A stretch of DNA of 51,930 bases from Anaerolineaceae bacterium (GCA_012797695.1 JAAZOQ010000009.1:1-51930); one strand, 5' to 3'; counted from the first letter of the stretch, positions 39,905-49,370 are shown. The notes: generated from the letters alone by a model not told the origin. Made by a program: numbers and translations.

Positions 39905-39941
39905 AAAAAAACTCCAGTTCAATTATGAACTGGAGTTTTTT
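39905..39941. terminator. Bidirectional terminator between ABC exporter and phoU
   Basis: AAAAAACTCCAGTTC-AATTAT-GAACTGGAGTTTTTT. Confidence 0.92.
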
Positions 39942-39953
39942 CTATGAAAGAGA

Positions 39954-40655
39954 TTATTGCGGCTTGCTTTCGGATTCGATCTCGTGCATTTCGCCGGTGG
40001 CGCTAAAAATGGTCCGCTCACAAATGTTGGTCACCCGGTCGGCTACCCGTTCCAGGTTATGAGCCACCCACAACAGCCAGTTAGCCCGCTGAATCGATTT
40101 CGGGTCCTGGATGATGAGCACCATCAACTCACGATAGATCTGATCGTACAGTGCATCGATTTCGTCATCCTGCTGCGGAATACGCCGGGCTTCCTCGACA
40201 TCCTCGTTGATAAAAGCGGTTAAGGCCCGGTGCAGCATGTCGGTCCCCTTCACGGCCATGCGGGGAATATCTACCAGCGGCTTCAGCAAAGGTTCGTTGT
40301 TCATGCGGATATTGATCGTGGCAATCCCTTTGGCATAATCGCCCATGCGCTCCAGCTCGCCTGAAATTTCCAGGATCGAGGCCAGCAGGCGCAGATCGTG
40401 AGCCATCGGCTGCTGTGTAGCAATGGCAATCATGACTTTCTCTTCGATGGCGTAACGTTTTTTGTTGACTTCCTGATCGGTAGCAATAATCTTGTTCGAC
40501 AGATCGATATCCCGTTTCTTCAAAGCGTCCACTGAGCCCAGAATTTGCTGTTCGACCATGCTGCCCAGATAGAGCAGCTCATCACGCAGTTCCTGCAACT
40601 CAATTTCGAGGGTCCGCCTTACGGACTGGTGTTGTTCTTGAGACTCGTTTTCCAT
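39954..40655 (-). CDS. phoU: Phosphate transport system regulator PhoU
   Basis: LLYLGSMVEQQILGSVDALKKRD, ASILEISGELERMGDYAKGIA, HNLERVADRVTNICERTIF. Confidence 0.95.
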   Translation of the reverse strand: MENESQEQHQSVRRTLEIELQELRDELLYLGSMVEQQILGSVDALKKRDIDLSNKIIATDQEVNKKRYAIEEKVMIAIATQQPMAHDLRLLASILEISGELERMGDYAKGIATINIRMNNEPLLKPLVDIPRMAVKGTDMLHRALTAFINEDVEEARRIPQQDDEIDALYDQIYRELMVLIIQDPKSIQRANWLLWVAHNLERVADRVTNICERTIFSATGEMHEIESESKPQ

Positions 40656-40673
40656 AATTTCTCTCCAATCGGA

Positions 40674-41498
40674 TTAGCCGAAGCGTCCAGTTACATAATC
40701 TTCGGTACGCTTATCCTGAGGACGCGTGAAGATAATGTTGGTTGAATTATACTCAATCAGCCGCCCAGAGCGAGCCTCATCGATCATCATCATGGCCGTA
40801 TAATCTGAAACACGCGCAGCCTGCTGCATATTGTGGGTCACAATGATGATAGTGTAATCCTTGGCCAGGTCGTGCATCAGCTCTTCGATGCGCAGGGTGG
40901 AAATTGGGTCCAGCGCCGAGGCCGGTTCATCCATCAGAATGACTTCCGGCTGCACCGCCAGAGCGCGTGCAATGCACAAGCGCTGCTGCTGCCCGCCCGA
41001 GAGTGACATACCCGATTGATGCAGTTTATCCTTCACCTCATCCCAGAGTGCTGCCTGGCGCAAACTGCTCTCGACGATCCCATCCAGAATGCCGCGCTGA
41101 TGAACGCCATAAAGCTTGGGTCCATAGGTGACATTATCGTAGATGCTCTTGGGGAACGGATTGGGCCGCTGAAATACCATGCCAATGCGCCGACGCACGT
41201 CTACCACATCGATTTTCTTCCCATAGATATTATCGCCATCCAGGTTGATCTCTCCCTCAATACGCGCGCTGGGGGTCAGATCATTCATCCGATTGAAAGA
41301 GCGCAGCAGGGTCGATTTACCGCAGCCCGAAGGGCCAATGATAGCGGTGATTTTCTTCTCGCGGATTTCCATGTTGATATCGGTGAGCGCGCGAAACTTG
41401 CCATAAAAGACGGAAAGTTGACTGGCACTCATTTTGATTGCTGCGGTTTCCGCCACCATCTCTTCTTCATTTTCTTTAACAGCGATGTTCATGACCAT
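40674..41498 (-). CDS. pstB: Phosphate ABC transporter ATP-binding protein
   Basis: [61 protein letters not shown]. Confidence 0.96.
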   Translation of the reverse strand: MVMNIAVKENEEEMVAETAAIKMSASQLSVFYGKFRALTDINMEIREKKITAIIGPSGCGKSTLLRSFNRMNDLTPSARIEGEINLDGDNIYGKKIDVVDVRRRIGMVFQRPNPFPKSIYDNVTYGPKLYGVHQRGILDGIVESSLRQAALWDEVKDKLHQSGMSLSGGQQQRLCIARALAVQPEVILMDEPASALDPISTLRIEELMHDLAKDYTIIIVTHNMQQAARVSDYTAMMMIDEARSGRLIEYNSTNIIFTRPQDKRTEDYVTGRFG

Positions 41499-41500
41499 AA

Positions 41501-42448
41501 CTATCCTCGTAGTTTCTTTTTGCGCACTTCGATCCAGACGCGCGCTAAAATGTTGGTCGCTAAAACCAGGATCATCAATACCAGAGCCACTGCCCAAGCC
41601 TGATCAACCCGTTCCGGATAAGGCTGCTGTGCATATTTCCACAGGGTCAACGGCAGGGAATCGATCGGCGAATCAAAAATTCTGCCCAGAATTGCAAAGA
41701 AGCTCTGATGATTCTGGATGCCGCTGGTAATGATCATTTTCAAGTCAAACCGTTCATTGCCCAAAGTAGTAAACAGCAAGGGGGCAGTTTCACCGGCAGC
41801 ACGGGCAATTGCCAGCAATACACCGGTAATTACGCCATTCATGGCTGCGGGCAGCAGCACACTCAGCGAGGTCTTCCACTCTGACGCCCCCAGTGCCAGC
41901 GAGCCTTCGCGCATGGAAGAAGGCACCAGCTTCAGCATCTCTTCTGTCGTGCGGATGATCGTGGGTACCATCAAGATGGCCAACGCCACACTTCCTGCCA
42001 GTGCAGAGTAATGGCCCTGTGGCCGCACGATCAAAGTGTATCCAAACAGGCCCACTACGATGGAAGGCACCCCCGAAAGCACATCTGTGCTGAAACGCAG
42101 CAGCGTTCCCAATACAGTATTGGGGTTGCGCGCCGCGTAAAAAGCTGCCATTACCCCCGGTACAAAAGCAATCACGGTTGCCATTAAGGTCACGATAATG
42201 GTGCCTTCAATGGCATGTAAGACTCCGCCGCCTTCCATCCCCATAGGCTTGGGGAGTTGCGTGAAGAAGTCGAGATTGATCGATTTTCCCCCTTTGTAAA
42301 TCACGTAACCAATAATCCAGAACAAAGGAACCAAAGCCAGCAAGGTCAGCGCACCGGTCAAAGACAGCATAAAAACGTTGGCAGCTTTGCGCCGTTGCGT
42401 GCGGGTGCGCACCCCTTCCTGCAGTATTTCAGTGTAATTAGGAATCAT
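41501..42448 (-). CDS. pstA: Phosphate ABC transporter permease PstA
   Basis: [50 protein letters not shown] overlap with pstC. Confidence 0.95.
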   Translation of the reverse strand: MIPNYTEILQEGVRTRTQRRKAANVFMLSLTGALTLLALVPLFWIIGYVIYKGGKSINLDFFTQLPKPMGMEGGGVLHAIEGTIIVTLMATVIAFVPGVMAAFYAARNPNTVLGTLLRFSTDVLSGVPSIVVGLFGYTLIVRPQGHYSALAGSVALAILMVPTIIRTTEEMLKLVPSSMREGSLALGASEWKTSLSVLLPAAMNGVITGVLLAIARAAGETAPLLFTTLGNERFDLKMIITSGIQNHQSFFAILGRIFDSPIDSLPLTLWKYAQQPYPERVDQAWAVALVLMILVLATNILARVWIEVRKKKLRG

Positions 42449-43446
42449 GATCGGGCCTCCTGCGGGTTTCTGCGGGTAACGCTCCACACCAGCAAGCGTG
42501 CGATCATGTTCAAGATCAAGGTCATGGCAAACAGTACAAACCCAATTTCAATCAAAGAAGAAGTATGCAAACTGGATACTGCTTCAGCAAACTCGTTGGC
42601 AATAATACTGGCCATGGTATAACCCGGGCGCAAAATGGAGATCGTTCCCTCGATGCTGTTGCCAATGACCATCGTAACCGCCATGGTTTCGCCCAAAGCG
42701 CGTCCCAGCCCCAGGATCACAGCTCCCAGGATGCCCGAATTGCCATAGGGAAGCAGAATTTGCCAGATGCTTTCCCATTGGGTCGAGCCGAGTGCCAGCG
42801 AAGCTTCTCGCTGTGAATCGGGGATTGCCTGCAGCACATCCCGGCTCACCGCCGCAATGGTAGGGATAATCATGATCGCCAGTATCAGACTGGCTGCCAG
42901 CCGTGAGGCTCCGCTTTGTGGAATTGGGCCAGCAAAGAAAACTCCAATCCCTGGCAGGTGCGAAAACGCATCGTACAACGCCGTTCCAATGGGGGTAACC
43001 ACCGACGGCAGAAAAATGAAAATGCCCCACAGGCCATAAACCACCGAAGGGATGGCAGCCAGCAATTCGACCAGCCAGTTGAGCGGGGTCCGTAGCCAGT
43101 TTGGGCAAAGTTCAGACAGAAAAATGGCTATTCCCAGGCTGATGGGTAAAGCGATGAGCAGCGCCACCAGAGCGGTGATCAGGGTGCCATAGATAAAGGG
43201 CCAGGCTTGGAATTCATTGCTGACCGGGTTCCAGGTAGGATCCTGGGTAGGGATCAAGAAGTTCCAGGAGAAAACGTTGCGTGATTCGGCTGAATCTTTC
43301 CATAATAAAAAGCCAATTGCCAGCATCAAAAAAATGATCAGTGCTGACATAAGAATGATCAGGCTATTCCAGGGCCGATCACCATGATTCAAAATGGAAC
43401 CAAACTTCTTTTTCCAGGAATTTTCAGTATTCGTTGGTTTTTTCAT
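42445..43446 (-). CDS. pstC: Phosphate ABC transporter permease PstC
   Basis: AIPSVVYGLWGIF, MIIPTIAAVSRDVLQAIPDSQREASLALGSTQWES, LGRALGETMAVTMVIGN. Confidence 0.95.
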   Translation of the reverse strand: MKKPTNTENSWKKKFGSILNHGDRPWNSLIILMSALIIFLMLAIGFLLWKDSAESRNVFSWNFLIPTQDPTWNPVSNEFQAWPFIYGTLITALVALLIALPISLGIAIFLSELCPNWLRTPLNWLVELLAAIPSVVYGLWGIFIFLPSVVTPIGTALYDAFSHLPGIGVFFAGPIPQSGASRLAASLILAIMIIPTIAAVSRDVLQAIPDSQREASLALGSTQWESIWQILLPYGNSGILGAVILGLGRALGETMAVTMVIGNSIEGTISILRPGYTMASIIANEFAEAVSSLHTSSLIEIGFVLFAMTLILNMIARLLVWSVTRRNPQEARS

Positions 43447-43465
43447 TGCGTCCCATATTTGACGA

Positions 43466-43498
43466 ATTCTGGAGGTACTGCTTGCGTACCTCCAGAAT
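43466..43498 (-). other. 13-bp perfect intergenic hairpin between pstS and pstC without a T-tract
   Basis: ATTCTGGAGGTAC-TGCTTGC-GTACCTCCAGAAT; on the minus strand no U-run follows. Confidence 0.8.
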
Positions 43499-43520
43499 CA
43501 GAGGATTTAGATTTCGAAGA

Positions 43521-44696
43521 CTACTTGACGGGCTGGCCGTTGCAGGTCACTTCGCCGAGTTTGGCGAGAACCTGATCGCGGACGGCTGCCGGCAAAACGG
43601 AGTAGCCCAGGTCAGCGGCCACTTTAGCGGCACCAGAATCGGTCAGAGTCCAGTTCACGTACTCAACAATCTTCTGAGCTTTGACACAATCGGTCATCGA
43701 GGTAGTGTGCAGGATCAGGTAGGTGTAACCCGTGATCGGCCAGGAACCTTCCCCTTCACCGTCAACAATGGTGGCATTCAGTTTCGCATCGAAAGCGTTG
43801 GCGAAATCAGCCATGTCAGACTCAACCGAGGCAGCGTTGGCAACCACAGTCTTGCCGGCTTTGTTGATGAGGGAAGCCATGGACATACTGTTGGAGATCG
43901 CGTAGGAAAGCTCGACGTAACCAATGCTGTTCTTGGTGTTGATGACTGCAGCGGCTACGCCCTGATTGCCTTTACCACCGATGCCGTTGCCGGCTTTATC
44001 GACAGGCCATTCCACGGAAGAAGCACCACCAGCAGTCCAATCGGTGCTGAAAGAGGTCAAAGCCTTGGTAAAGATCTCGGTCGTGCCAGAGCCATCGGAA
44101 CGATGTACGGCAGTGATGGCAGCATCGGGCAGATAACCATCCAGACCAGGATTCAGAGCCACAATCGCGGGATCATTCCATTTGGTGATCTTGGCATTGT
44201 AGATGTCAACAAGGGTCTGACGATCGAGTACGAGAGCGGGAGCCTTGGTATCAGCGGGGAAATCTTTGGCCCAGGAGATGTTGTACACAGGGACCACAGC
44301 GCCGGCCAGCATGGGGTACATCTGCAGGTCTTTGCCCTGGGTGTACTGGTCATCGTTCAGCAATGAATCAGAGCCAGCGAAATCGAGGGTGTTATCGATG
44401 ATGCCAGATTTACCAGCACCGGAGCCCAAACCCTGATAGTTGATCACAACAGACGGATCGACATACTGATAAGCATAGGTCCACTGGGTGTAAACGGGCA
44501 ATGGGAAGGTAGCGCCACCGGCATTGATCTGAACAGATCCGGGGGCCAGGGTCGCGGTAGCTTCAACGGTGGGGGCGGCTGCTTCAGTAGTAGCAACTTC
44601 AGCAGTGGCTGTCGGCGTGGCAGCCTGACCGCAAGCACTCAAAGCGAATGCAGCGACCAAAAGGGCGAACAATGAAACCATCAAACTCTTACGCAT
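43521..44696 (-). CDS. pstS: Phosphate-binding lipoprotein PstS
   Basis: Lipobox LSACGQA, INAGGATFPLPVYTQW, YQGLGSGAGKSGII, HRSDGSGTTEIFTKALTSF. Confidence 0.96.
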   Translation of the reverse strand: MRKSLMVSLFALLVAAFALSACGQAATPTATAEVATTEAAAPTVEATATLAPGSVQINAGGATFPLPVYTQWTYAYQYVDPSVVINYQGLGSGAGKSGIIDNTLDFAGSDSLLNDDQYTQGKDLQMYPMLAGAVVPVYNISWAKDFPADTKAPALVLDRQTLVDIYNAKITKWNDPAIVALNPGLDGYLPDAAITAVHRSDGSGTTEIFTKALTSFSTDWTAGGASSVEWPVDKAGNGIGGKGNQGVAAAVINTKNSIGYVELSYAISNSMSMASLINKAGKTVVANAASVESDMADFANAFDAKLNATIVDGEGEGSWPITGYTYLILHTTSMTDCVKAQKIVEYVNWTLTDSGAAKVAADLGYSVLPAAVRDQVLAKLGEVTCNGQPVK

Positions 44697-44732
44697 ATTT
44701 TCTCCTTAATTTTTAGATCGATACAAGGATAT

Positions 44733-44781
44733 CAGCCCGGTTTTAATGGGCTGGGAACAACAAGTTAACGTTTTGTTAAAG
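44733..44781 (-). promoter_or_regulatory. Putative Pho-box promoter of pstS
   Basis: Minus strand CTTTAACAAAACGTTAACTTG: TTAACA-N5-TTAACT direct repeat; GTTAA is followed after 18 nt by TTAAAA. Confidence 0.65.
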
Positions 44782-44865
44782 TTGGCTTCTTTTCTGGCGA
44801 ATATCGATTGCAAAAACGAAAACGGTCAAAACCATCACCACGAAGAACACAATTGTTGAATACAT
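44776..44865 (-). CDS. Putative 29-aa single-TM microprotein
   Basis: Not in the ORF track: MYSTIVFFVVMVLTVFVFAIDIRQKRSQL*; SD GAGGAGAGG then AAAAA then ATG. Confidence 0.65.
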   Translation of the reverse strand: MYSTIVFFVVMVLTVFVFAIDIRQKRSQL

Positions 44866-44909
44866 TTTTTCCTCTCCTCGAATCAAACAATTAACTATGT
44901 ACAGCATAC

Positions 44910-44957
44910 CCATCCATTTTTAAGAGGTGCCGAACAGGTGATTAACTTTTGGTTAAA
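44910..44957 (-). promoter_or_regulatory. Putative Pho-box promoter of the 29-aa ORF
   Basis: Minus strand CTTTAACCAAAAGTTAATCACC: same 11-bp-period repeat as the pstS box and the same 18-nt spacing to TTAAAA. Confidence 0.6.
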
Positions 44958-44982
44958 GAAAAAGACCGCTCTTCAGCGGTCT
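44955..44982 (-). terminator. Terminator downstream of menG
   Basis: Minus strand AAGACCGCT-GAAG-AGCGGTCTTTTTCTTT. Confidence 0.88.
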
Positions 44983-45003
44983 TGGAATGAAAAGCCATTT
45001 CAA

Positions 45004-45708
45004 TCAGGGTTTGCGGGCCCAATGGCAGGCCATGGTGCCGAACATAAAGCGTCTGAAGCCAACATCCTCCCATCCAGCAGCGCGCAGACGTTCGGCCAGT
45101 TCTTCAGCCGTCAGAAATTTTTCAGTGGAATTGGGCAAATACTGATATGCCTCACGAACCCCCGAGATCAACCCACCCAGCAAGGGAATAACCAAGTGCA
45201 TGTGCAGCCAGATGAATGGCGACAGCAAATTGCGCCCGGGTTGTGTCGTCTCCAGGATGACCACACGTCCACCCGGTTTGAGCACACGCAGTTGCTCGCG
45301 GATCGCTCCTTCTAGATCCCCTACATTACGCATGAGATAACCTGAAACAACGCCGTCGAAGCATTCCCCCGGAAAAGGTGTTTGCAATGCGTCAGCGGTT
45401 ACGAAAGGCAATGCGCCTTTTTGTGCTTTACCCACCGCCATCATCTGCCAGGTAAAATCCGCCGCCGCCACCTGTGCGGAGGGAGTGACCCGCAGTACTT
45501 CACGCGCCAGATCGCCGGTGCCGCAGCCCAAATCGAGCACCCGCTCGCCCGGCAGCACCGCCAATTTTTGGATAGCAAAACGGCGCCAGCGCACATCCTG
45601 CCCACCAGTCATCAACCGGTTCATCAGGTCATAGTGCTCGGCAATTTGGGCAAACAGGCCATTCACGTAACGCGCCCGTTCTGCGCCTCTCGACATTTCT
45701 TTGGTCAT
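45004..45708 (-). CDS. menG: Demethylmenaquinone methyltransferase (UbiE/MenG family)
   Basis: AEHYDLMNRLMTGGQDVRWRR, VLDLGCGTGDLAREV, YLMRNVGDLEGAIREQLRVLKPGGRVVILETTQP. Confidence 0.93.
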   Translation of the reverse strand: MTKEMSRGAERARYVNGLFAQIAEHYDLMNRLMTGGQDVRWRRFAIQKLAVLPGERVLDLGCGTGDLAREVLRVTPSAQVAAADFTWQMMAVGKAQKGALPFVTADALQTPFPGECFDGVVSGYLMRNVGDLEGAIREQLRVLKPGGRVVILETTQPGRNLLSPFIWLHMHLVIPLLGGLISGVREAYQYLPNSTEKFLTAEELAERLRAAGWEDVGFRRFMFGTMACHWARKP

Positions 45709-45714
45709 GTCTGC

Positions 45715-45722
45715 ATTATAAT
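45715..45722. promoter_or_regulatory. Putative bidirectional -10 element ATTATAAT
   Basis: TATAAT read at 45717-45722 on + (toward menA) and at 45720-45715 on - (toward menG). Confidence 0.6.
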
Positions 45723-45749
45723 TGCCTCAACGGAAAACAGGAACCATCC

Positions 45750-46658
45750 ATGACAACTTCAAAAGATACTGCTCTTCGCCCGGTGAAAATCTGGTGGCTG
45801 GCCATCCGCCCGCGTACCCTGCCTGCTGCTATTTCAGGCGTGCTGGTCGGCACCGCCCTGGCCATTCAAGATCATGCCTTCCGCCTGCCGCAATTTCTGG
45901 CCGCTTTGTTCATTGCCTTGCTGCTGCAAATCGGCAGCAATCTGGCCAATGATGTCTTCGACTTCGAACGCGGTGCGGATGCCGGCACCCGGCAGGGGCC
46001 ACTGCGTGTCACCCAATCAGGGCTGCTGCCCCCAAAGCAGGTAAAAATTGGCATGGGCATTACCTTTGCCTTGGCTGCCTTGCTCGGGCTCTTTCTGGCC
46101 ATCACCGTGAGCTGGTGGGTCGTCCCTGTTGGTGTAGCGGCTATTTTGGCAGCGGTAGCTTACACCGGCGGTCCTTTCCCGCTGGGGTATCACGGGTTGG
46201 GCGAGATATTCGTGCTCCTCTTCTTTGGCTTTGCCTCAGTTGTCGGCACTGATTACGTCCTGACCAGCCACATTACCGCGGCGGCCTGGGGAATGTCGCT
46301 GCCCATCGGCCTCATCATCGTCGGTATTCTGGTCGTCAACAATTACCGTGACCTCGCTGATGACCGTCTCTCGGGTAAACATACACTGTCCGCCCTCTTC
46401 GGTGCACGTTTCTCGCGCGTAGAATACGTTGTCTGCATTCTGCTGCCCTACCTGCTGATCCCAATTTACGCCACGGCCGGGATGATCTCCTGGTGGGCCC
46501 TGCTCACCTGGGTCAGTCTGCCTTCTGCCATCCAGATGATTCGCATGATCTATACGCAATCGGGGACGCGGTTGAACCTGCTGCTCGCCAATACCGGCAA
46601 ACTGGCGCTGATCTTCAGCCTGCTGTTCCTCTTGCCGGCGTTACTTCAACTGTTCTAA
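45750..46658 (+). CDS. menA: 1,4-dihydroxy-2-naphthoate polyprenyltransferase
   Basis: IRPRTLPAAISGVLVGTALA, NLANDVFDFERGAD, NNYRDLADDRLSGKHTL. Confidence 0.94.
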   Translation: MTTSKDTALRPVKIWWLAIRPRTLPAAISGVLVGTALAIQDHAFRLPQFLAALFIALLLQIGSNLANDVFDFERGADAGTRQGPLRVTQSGLLPPKQVKIGMGITFALAALLGLFLAITVSWWVVPVGVAAILAAVAYTGGPFPLGYHGLGEIFVLLFFGFASVVGTDYVLTSHITAAAWGMSLPIGLIIVGILVVNNYRDLADDRLSGKHTLSALFGARFSRVEYVVCILLPYLLIPIYATAGMISWWALLTWVSLPSAIQMIRMIYTQSGTRLNLLLANTGKLALIFSLLFLLPALLQLF

Positions 46659-46674
46659 ACAGAAAGCGGAGCGG

Positions 46675-47169
46675 ATGCATTCTCCTCTGCCACGAAAAAC
46701 CCTGATCCTGCTGCTGGCAGCCCTGCTCTTTGCAAGCACGCTGGGGTGGTTCATTTACTATGGCCCCTGCGGTACTGCCCGCGTCAATCGGGCGGTCACC
46801 GAACTGACCGCACTGCTCACTCGCTGGGACGACCTTAATACCAATGCCGACGGCACCAGCCGTGGCGCGCTGGCATCCGTGCTGGCACAGATGAACGAGG
46901 TGATTGCTGAAGTACGCGCACTTTCCGTGCCCATGTGCCTGCAGGCTCCCCGTTCTGCTCTGGCTGACGGAATGGCAACCAACGTGGCAGCCTATCAGGC
47001 CTTCCAGACCGGTCAATCTGATGATCAAATCCAGGCCCTCTTCACCGCCTCCAATACAGCCACTCAGGCTGCGTTGACTCAGATTCAGATCGCTGCCCGC
47101 ATTGCCCCCTTCTTCCTCAGCCATTTCCCCACCCCTTCTCCTGCTGCAAGTACTACGGTGTCTCCCTGA
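46675..47169 (+). CDS. Hypothetical secreted/membrane-anchored protein
   Basis: N-terminal hydrophobic segment KTLILLLAALLFASTLGWFIYY and a helical body with Pro-rich tail. Confidence 0.65.
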   Translation: MHSPLPRKTLILLLAALLFASTLGWFIYYGPCGTARVNRAVTELTALLTRWDDLNTNADGTSRGALASVLAQMNEVIAEVRALSVPMCLQAPRSALADGMATNVAAYQAFQTGQSDDQIQALFTASNTATQAALTQIQIAARIAPFFLSHFPTPSPAASTTVSP

Positions 47170-47255
47170 GGGATGCCCCATTTGGTATAATGGGCCTATC
47201 AGGCAGGGAAAACCTCCATTGTTTTTTCACCACAATTAATTAACCGGATGATTTC

Positions 47256-48992
47256 ATGAAGAACTTCCTCAAAAAATTCCAGCCCGTTTGGGTATTCCTT
47301 TATTTTTGTGCCGCGACTGTTTTCATGACCTACCCGCTGGCCTTTCACCTCACTGATTCCGTTCTGGGCGGGATGGGCGATAACATCTACTTTGTCTGGC
47401 TTATCCGCTGGTATCAGAAAGTTTTCCTCGAAGGTCAGGGGCACCCCTTCTTCAACCCCTGGATGAACTATCCGCAGGGCTGGAACCTCTCCACCACTGA
47501 TACCACCCTTTCTTCGGCTCTGCCGGGGGTGCCCTTCAGCGTGCTGTGGGGACCCATTGCCGGCTATAACATCGCCATGTTCATTACCTTTGTGCTGGCC
47601 GGCTTCTTCATGTACCTGTGGATTCGCCATCTGACCCACTCTGAAGCGGCCGCTCTTCTCGCCGGTACGATCTACACCTTTTCACCCAACCATATTGCTC
47701 ATTTTTTCGCCGGCCACCTCAACCTGAGTGGAATCGAATGGTTCCCGCTCTTCTTCTGGGGGCTTTACGAACTGCTCAAGATCGGCCGTCGCTTCGACTG
47801 GCGCTACATTCTGCTCACCGGTCTGGCGCTGGGTGCCATTGCTTTCACCTCAATGTACTACCTGTATATGACCCTGCTCTTCTCAGGCGTGCTGGTGCTG
47901 GCTTATCTGATCTTCACCCGCTTTGCCGCGTTCAAAAACAAATATTTCTGGTTCAATCTGATCCTGGCTGGTTTACTCAGCGTGCCCTTCCTCTACTATT
48001 CGCTGCGGCCGTTTGTAACCCTCTCTGGAGCTGGTGGCATCGCCAGCCGCTCCATGGAATACGCCGCTATGTATTCAGCCAGCCCTACTGATTTCTTCTT
48101 GCCCTCGTCGGATCATTTTCTCTTCGGCGGGCTGCTTAGCCGGTATTTCGACCGTTCACTGTGGAATGAGACTTCGCTCTACATCGGGCTGGTTGGGTTG
48201 ATCTTCATGATCGTTGCTCTGGTGCGCAATCGTCGTTCTGAACACCGCTGGCTGATCTGGTCCGGGTTCGTGGTGATCATCGTCTCCTTTATCCTTGCTC
48301 TGGGCATCAACCTGCACTGGAATAACCAGAACGTCGTCTGGCAGATACCTGCCTTCCTGCAGCCGCTCTTCCACAAAACCGAGACACTGATTTATCTGCC
48401 CTCCGCCTGGCTTTTCAATCATTTGCCTTTTTACAACAAGATGCGCGCCCTGGCCCGCTTTGGGCTTTTTGCCCTCATTTTCATCCCCATTCTGGCCGCG
48501 ATTGGATTCGACAGCGTGCGCCAGCAACTCTCGGCTCGTCGGGCAGCGTTATTCAGCGTCGCCGTCTTCCTCTTTGCCTTTTTTGAATTCTATCCGGGCA
48601 CTTATGCCGCTTATCTTTATCAGCCGCAGCCGCGCCCCGTGGATCTGTGGCTGGGGCAGCAGCCCGGTGAAGGTGCCGTCGTTGACATGCCTTTCGGCAA
48701 CTCCGCCAATCAAGGGGAACTGTATTACACCCTTTTCTACAACAAACCTTTCCTGGGCGGCTTCTTCAACGCCAACAAACCGGAACAATGGAGTTATGCC
48801 GAGCCGATCATGGCCGGCTTCCCCGATGAACACTCCATCGAGCTGCTCAAGCGCTATAAAGTCGAGTACGTCGTCATTGACATAACCCAGTACTCCCATA
48901 ACCCCAATTTCGAAGCTACCCTGCAAAGCTACGGGCTGGTCAAGCTGACCCAGCAAGAGAACGAAGCTGTTTACACGTTCGAGAAACGATAG
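47256..48992 (+). CDS. Polytopic membrane protein, GT-C/YfhO-like glycosyltransferase
   Basis: Many TM helices; MGDNIYFVWLIRWYQK, PFFNPWMNYPQGWNLSTTDTTL, FSPNHIAHFFAGHLNLSGIEWFPL. Confidence 0.8.
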   Translation: MKNFLKKFQPVWVFLYFCAATVFMTYPLAFHLTDSVLGGMGDNIYFVWLIRWYQKVFLEGQGHPFFNPWMNYPQGWNLSTTDTTLSSALPGVPFSVLWGPIAGYNIAMFITFVLAGFFMYLWIRHLTHSEAAALLAGTIYTFSPNHIAHFFAGHLNLSGIEWFPLFFWGLYELLKIGRRFDWRYILLTGLALGAIAFTSMYYLYMTLLFSGVLVLAYLIFTRFAAFKNKYFWFNLILAGLLSVPFLYYSLRPFVTLSGAGGIASRSMEYAAMYSASPTDFFLPSSDHFLFGGLLSRYFDRSLWNETSLYIGLVGLIFMIVALVRNRRSEHRWLIWSGFVVIIVSFILALGINLHWNNQNVVWQIPAFLQPLFHKTETLIYLPSAWLFNHLPFYNKMRALARFGLFALIFIPILAAIGFDSVRQQLSARRAALFSVAVFLFAFFEFYPGTYAAYLYQPQPRPVDLWLGQQPGEGAVVDMPFGNSANQGELYYTLFYNKPFLGGFFNANKPEQWSYAEPIMAGFPDEHSIELLKRYKVEYVVIDITQYSHNPNFEATLQSYGLVKLTQQENEAVYTFEKR

Positions 48993-49370
48993 CTGTCTGC
49001 GTTCTCCCTGATCACCTGCACTGTCTCTGGCGTTTGCCAGAAAGGGATGCGAATTATTCAGTCAGATGGAAAGTATTAAAAGCAAAATTTGGCCAAAATT
49101 GGCCCGGGAGGAGAACGCGATGCCTCTCGGCAAATTCACCGCGAAGCTGCCATCTGGCAGCATCGTTTTTGAGAACATACCCTCACTGATCAAATGGATT
49201 TAGAAACTCAACTGGACTACATCCACTTCAACCCCATCAAACACGGCTATGTTACTTATGCTGCAGATTTACCGTGGTCCAGTTTTGCCCGATACGTCGA
49301 GGAGGGAATTTATGCCAGCGATTGGGATGGAGAAACCGAAGGCCGTCTGCAAATGATCAATTGGGAATAG
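48989..49370 (+). pseudogene. Decayed REP-associated tyrosine transposase (RAYT, Y1/HUH family)
   Basis: IAVCVLPDHLHCLWRLPERDANYSVRWKVLKAKFGQNW in one frame, then (+1 frameshift) GERDASRQIHREAAIWQHRF*EHTLTDQMDLETQLDYIHFNPIKHGYVTYAADLPWSSFARYVEEG...; N-terminus missing, in-frame TGA. Confidence 0.88.

Noticed and set aside
43434-44366. 310-aa + strand ORF opposite pstS
   Set aside because: Antisense to pstS; no RBS or recognisable domain.
49161-49190. In-frame TGA in the RAYT fragment as possible recoding (Sec/Trp)
   Set aside because: The gene also has a frameshift and lacks its N-terminus, so ordinary decay is simpler.
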